Assembly (NCBI GenBank): GCA_902782915.1
Contig: CACZOV010000077.1
Span: 1 to 10,588 of the forward strand
Source of the DNA: an uncultured Erysipelotrichaceae bacterium
GTDB taxonomy: Bacteria; Bacillota_I; Bacilli_A; RF39; UBA660
DNA length: 10,588 nt
Direction of reading: 5' to 3'
Shown: piece after piece, positions 9,197 to 10,588 of the stretch
Numbering within the stretch: the stretch's first letter is position 1
Layout: the number at the start of each line of letters is the position of its first letter
Notes under the pieces: model-generated
Databases searched by the model: none
What the model was told of the DNA's origin: nothing
Seen by the model: only the letters and a program-made list of their open reading frames with translations
Position numbers and translations under genes: made by a program

Positions 9197-9427
9197 GTGA
9201 ATTTATCAGAATTTCAGAATAAAGATGTAATAAATATAAAAGATGGTAAAAAGATTGGAAATATTATTGATTGTAAAATAAATAGAGAAACAGGACAAAT
9301 TATTTCCTTTACCTTAGTTCCTTTTAAAGGGGTATTTTCTTTTAAAGGAAGTAATAAAATAGAAATTGAATACAAAAATATTGAAAGAATAGGAGAAGAT
9401 GTAGTTTTAGTTAATTACAAAGATTAA
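9197..9427 (+). CDS. PRC-barrel domain protein, YlmC/YmxH family
   Basis: This 76-residue protein is a single PRC-barrel. It starts MNLSEFQNKDVINIKDGKK, matching the YlmC/YmxH opening (M-x-L-S-E-x-x-x-K-E/D-V/I), and continues with IGNIIDCKINRETGQI (about 21-36), a Phe/Lys/Gly-rich turn and a final strand ERIGEDVVLV (64-73). B. subtilis YlmC and YmxH are about 80-85 residues and are often annotated as sporulation-associated, though their molecular role is unclear. PRC-barrels commonly mediate protein or RNA contacts. The start codon is GTG, the only non-ATG start I accept here. It is supported by GTGGTGAT (9186-9193), a match to the extended anti-Shine-Dalgarno at proper spacing. It lies 50 bases after pdp without a clear promoter and one base before the RNA methyltransferase gene, so it probably shares the pdp transcript. 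A role in RNA metabolism with its neighbour is possible but is inference. Confidence 0.82.
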   Translation: MNLSEFQNKDVINIKDGKKIGNIIDCKINRETGQIISFTLVPFKGVFSFKGSNKIEIEYKNIERIGEDVVLVNYKD

Positions 9428-9428
9428 T

Positions 9429-10145
9429 ATGAAAAAATATAATAAAAATGATCAATTTAGTTATGCTCTAGGAACGACTCTTACTATGGAACTTTTAAAT
9501 AAAAAACTTGAGTATGTAGAAAGAGTATATATTAGTTCTAAACAAGAAAAAAATGAAACTTATAACAAAATAATAGAAATATGTAAAAAAAATAAAATTG
9601 AAATTATAGAAAGTGATAAAACTATTAATTCATTAAGCGATAAAGATAATTGTTATGTAATTGGAGTATTTAGAAAATATAAAGAACAAATAGATATGAA
9701 TTCTAATCATTTAGTTCTTGTTAATCCATCAAATACAGGAAATCTTGGAACAATTATTAGAAGTAGTATTGGATTTGGTATAAATAATATGGTTATCATC
9801 AAGCCAGCTGTTGATATATTTGATCCTAAAGTTATAAGAAGTTCTATGGGAGCAATTTTTAATATGAATTTTAAATATTATGATAACTTTGATGATTATT
9901 TGAAAGAGTCGAGTGATCGCGCATTATATCCTTTTATGTTAAAAGCATCTTTAAATGTAAAAAATGTCAAAGTTAAAGGAAAATATTCTTTGATATTTGG
10001 AAATGAAGCTAGAGGACTTGATGATAAATACTTAAGTATTGGAACACCTGTAATTATAAAACATACTAAAAATATAGATAGTCTAAATCTTGATAATGCT
10101 GTAAGTATTGCTTTATATGAGTTTACAAAAGACTTGATGAAATAG
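9429..10145 (+). CDS. TrmH/SpoU family RNA 2'-O-methyltransferase
   Basis: This 238-residue SPOUT-class enzyme uses SAM to methylate the 2'-OH of a ribose in tRNA or rRNA; the target nucleotide cannot be told from the sequence. The catalytic trefoil-knot domain spans about 92-238 with the three family motifs: motif 1 NPSNTGNLGTIIR (99-111, catalytic R111), motif 2 LIFGNEARGL (188-197) and motif 3 SLNLDNAVSIALYE (218-231). FDPKVIRSSMGAIFNM (131-146) is the usual linker before motif 2. The N-terminal part (about 1-88) probably forms the L30e-like RNA-binding domain. Motif 3 reads SLNLDNA where SLNVSVA is common; the change is conservative apart from Asp222. The ATG lies one base after the upstream stop and has no evident Shine-Dalgarno, so translation probably depends on coupling to the PRC-barrel gene. 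Confidence 0.9.
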   Translation: MKKYNKNDQFSYALGTTLTMELLNKKLEYVERVYISSKQEKNETYNKIIEICKKNKIEIIESDKTINSLSDKDNCYVIGVFRKYKEQIDMNSNHLVLVNPSNTGNLGTIIRSSIGFGINNMVIIKPAVDIFDPKVIRSSMGAIFNMNFKYYDNFDDYLKESSDRALYPFMLKASLNVKNVKVKGKYSLIFGNEARGLDDKYLSIGTPVIIKHTKNIDSLNLDNAVSIALYEFTKDLMK

Positions 10146-10173
10146 ACTTTTTTTCTTTTTAAAACAAAAAAGT
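10146..10173 (+). terminator. T-rich tract after the RNA methyltransferase gene, possible weak terminator
   Basis: Directly after the TAG stop, seven T (10148-10154), one C and five T (10156-10160) form a U-rich tract. ACTTTTTT (10146-10153) could pair with AAAAAAGT (10166-10173), but no T-run follows that stem. A small upstream pairing, AAAAG (10127-10131) with CTTTT (10147-10151), is weak. Termination is plausible from position, because a new promoter follows, but the structure is not convincing. Confidence 0.3.
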
Positions 10174-10175
10174 AG

Positions 10176-10204
10176 TTGACAATTAAAAAAATTACTAGTA
10201 TAAA
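10176..10204 (+). promoter_or_regulatory. Consensus sigma-A promoter of topA
   Basis: A perfect -35 TTGACA (10176-10181), a 17-base spacer and TATAAA (10199-10204, 5 of 6) make this the closest to consensus of the promoters in the window. Initiation near 10211 gives a leader of about 12 bases that begins at the ribosome site AGAGGTGA (10211-10218), with the ATG at 10223. Confidence 0.87.
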
Positions 10205-10222
10205 TTTAGAAGAGGTGAAGAG

Positions 10223-10588
10223 ATGGATTTAGTTATTGTGGAGTCTCCAGCAAAAAGTAAAACCATAGAAAAATATTTAGGAAAAAATTATAAAGTTGTA
10301 AGTAGTATTGGTCATATAAGAGATCTTGCAACAACTGGTAAATATGGACTAGGAATTGATATAGATAATGGATTTATTCCAAATTATGTTCCAATTAAAG
10401 GAAAGAAAAAAGTAATAGGGGATCTTAAGAAGCTTGTTAAAGAAGCTGATAAGGTATATCTTGCAACCGACCCCGACCGAGAAGGTGAGGCAATTAGTTG
10501 GCATTTATTTGATACTTTAAAAATAAAAGATGATAAATATGATAGAGTATTATTTTATGAAATTACTAAAGATAAAGTATTAGAAGGA
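10223..10588 (+). CDS. topA: DNA topoisomerase I TopA, N-terminal part (partial)
   Basis: These are the first 122 codons of type IA topoisomerase, which relaxes negative supercoils; the gene runs off the window end. The Toprim domain is clear: VIVESPAKSKTIEKYLG (4-20) with catalytic Glu7, SSIGHIRDL (27-35), and ATDPDREGEAISWHL (81-95) containing the metal-binding DxDxE residues D83, D85 and E87. The beginning of the next segment, FYEITKDKV (111-119), matches the usual F-x-E-I-T motif. The start ATG follows AGAGGTGA (10211-10218) and a consensus promoter. The stretch coding for T82-R86 is unusually GC-rich for this genome. In Bacilli topA usually follows dprA; here its upstream neighbour is a SpoU methyltransferase gene. 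Confidence 0.96.
   Translation, partial: MDLVIVESPAKSKTIEKYLGKNYKVVSSIGHIRDLATTGKYGLGIDIDNGFIPNYVPIKGKKKVIGDLKKLVKEADKVYLATDPDREGEAISWHLFDTLKIKDDKYDRVLFYEITKDKVLEG

Overview
The window comes from a very AT-rich, low-GC Gram-positive (Bacillota) chromosome. It holds eleven genes, all on the + strand and tightly packed, with no gap longer than about 90 bases. Nearly every gene recognised is core housekeeping. The primary sigma factor next to trmK, pcrA in one operon with ligA, a VanY-type D,D-carboxypeptidase, a YlmC/YmxH-like protein and strong AGGAGG-type ribosome sites all point to Bacilli or a relative. TGA is used as a stop (trmK, the lipoprotein gene) and TGG encodes the tryptophans, so the code is standard and not the Mycoplasma/Spiroplasma code. 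Gut lineages of the RF39/RFN20 or Erysipelotrichia type would fit, but that placement is inference. The cell appears to have a peptidoglycan wall, to keep tRNA/rRNA modification and nucleoside salvage, and possibly to descend from spore formers.

Layout. Bases 1-971: the 3' end of rpoD (sigA) and trmK, overlapping by one base and closed by a terminator whose stem lies inside the trmK coding sequence. Bases 1008-2349: a single-gene unit with its own extended -10 promoter, a membrane-anchored VanY carboxypeptidase carrying three Ig-like DUF5011-type repeats, and a hairpin terminator. Bases 2370-7870: a four-gene operon of pcrA, a sugar-phosphate-type nucleotidyltransferase, a small lipoprotein of unknown function, and ligA. 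The last two junctions overlap (17 and 11 bases). The operon ends at a hairpin terminator. Bases 7871-10145: pdp (pyrimidine nucleoside phosphorylase), a 76-residue PRC-barrel YlmC/YmxH-like protein and a SpoU-class RNA 2'-O-methyltransferase. Bases 10176-10588: a consensus promoter and the first 122 codons of topA.

Functionally, PcrA, LigA and TopA serve DNA replication, repair and topology. RpoD is the housekeeping sigma factor, TrmK and the SpoU protein modify RNA, Pdp salvages pyrimidine nucleosides, and VanY trims peptidoglycan stem peptides. The least understood part is the nucleotidyltransferase and lipoprotein pair lodged between pcrA and ligA.

The four promoters share one design: exactly 17 bases between the -35 and -10 hexamers, and only 18-25 bases from the -10 to the start codon. 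Leaders should therefore be very short. I found no CRISPR array, tRNA or rRNA gene, insertion sequence, phage gene, defence system or riboswitch, and I do not see a convincing new biological system here. The findings are local oddities in an ordinary core region.
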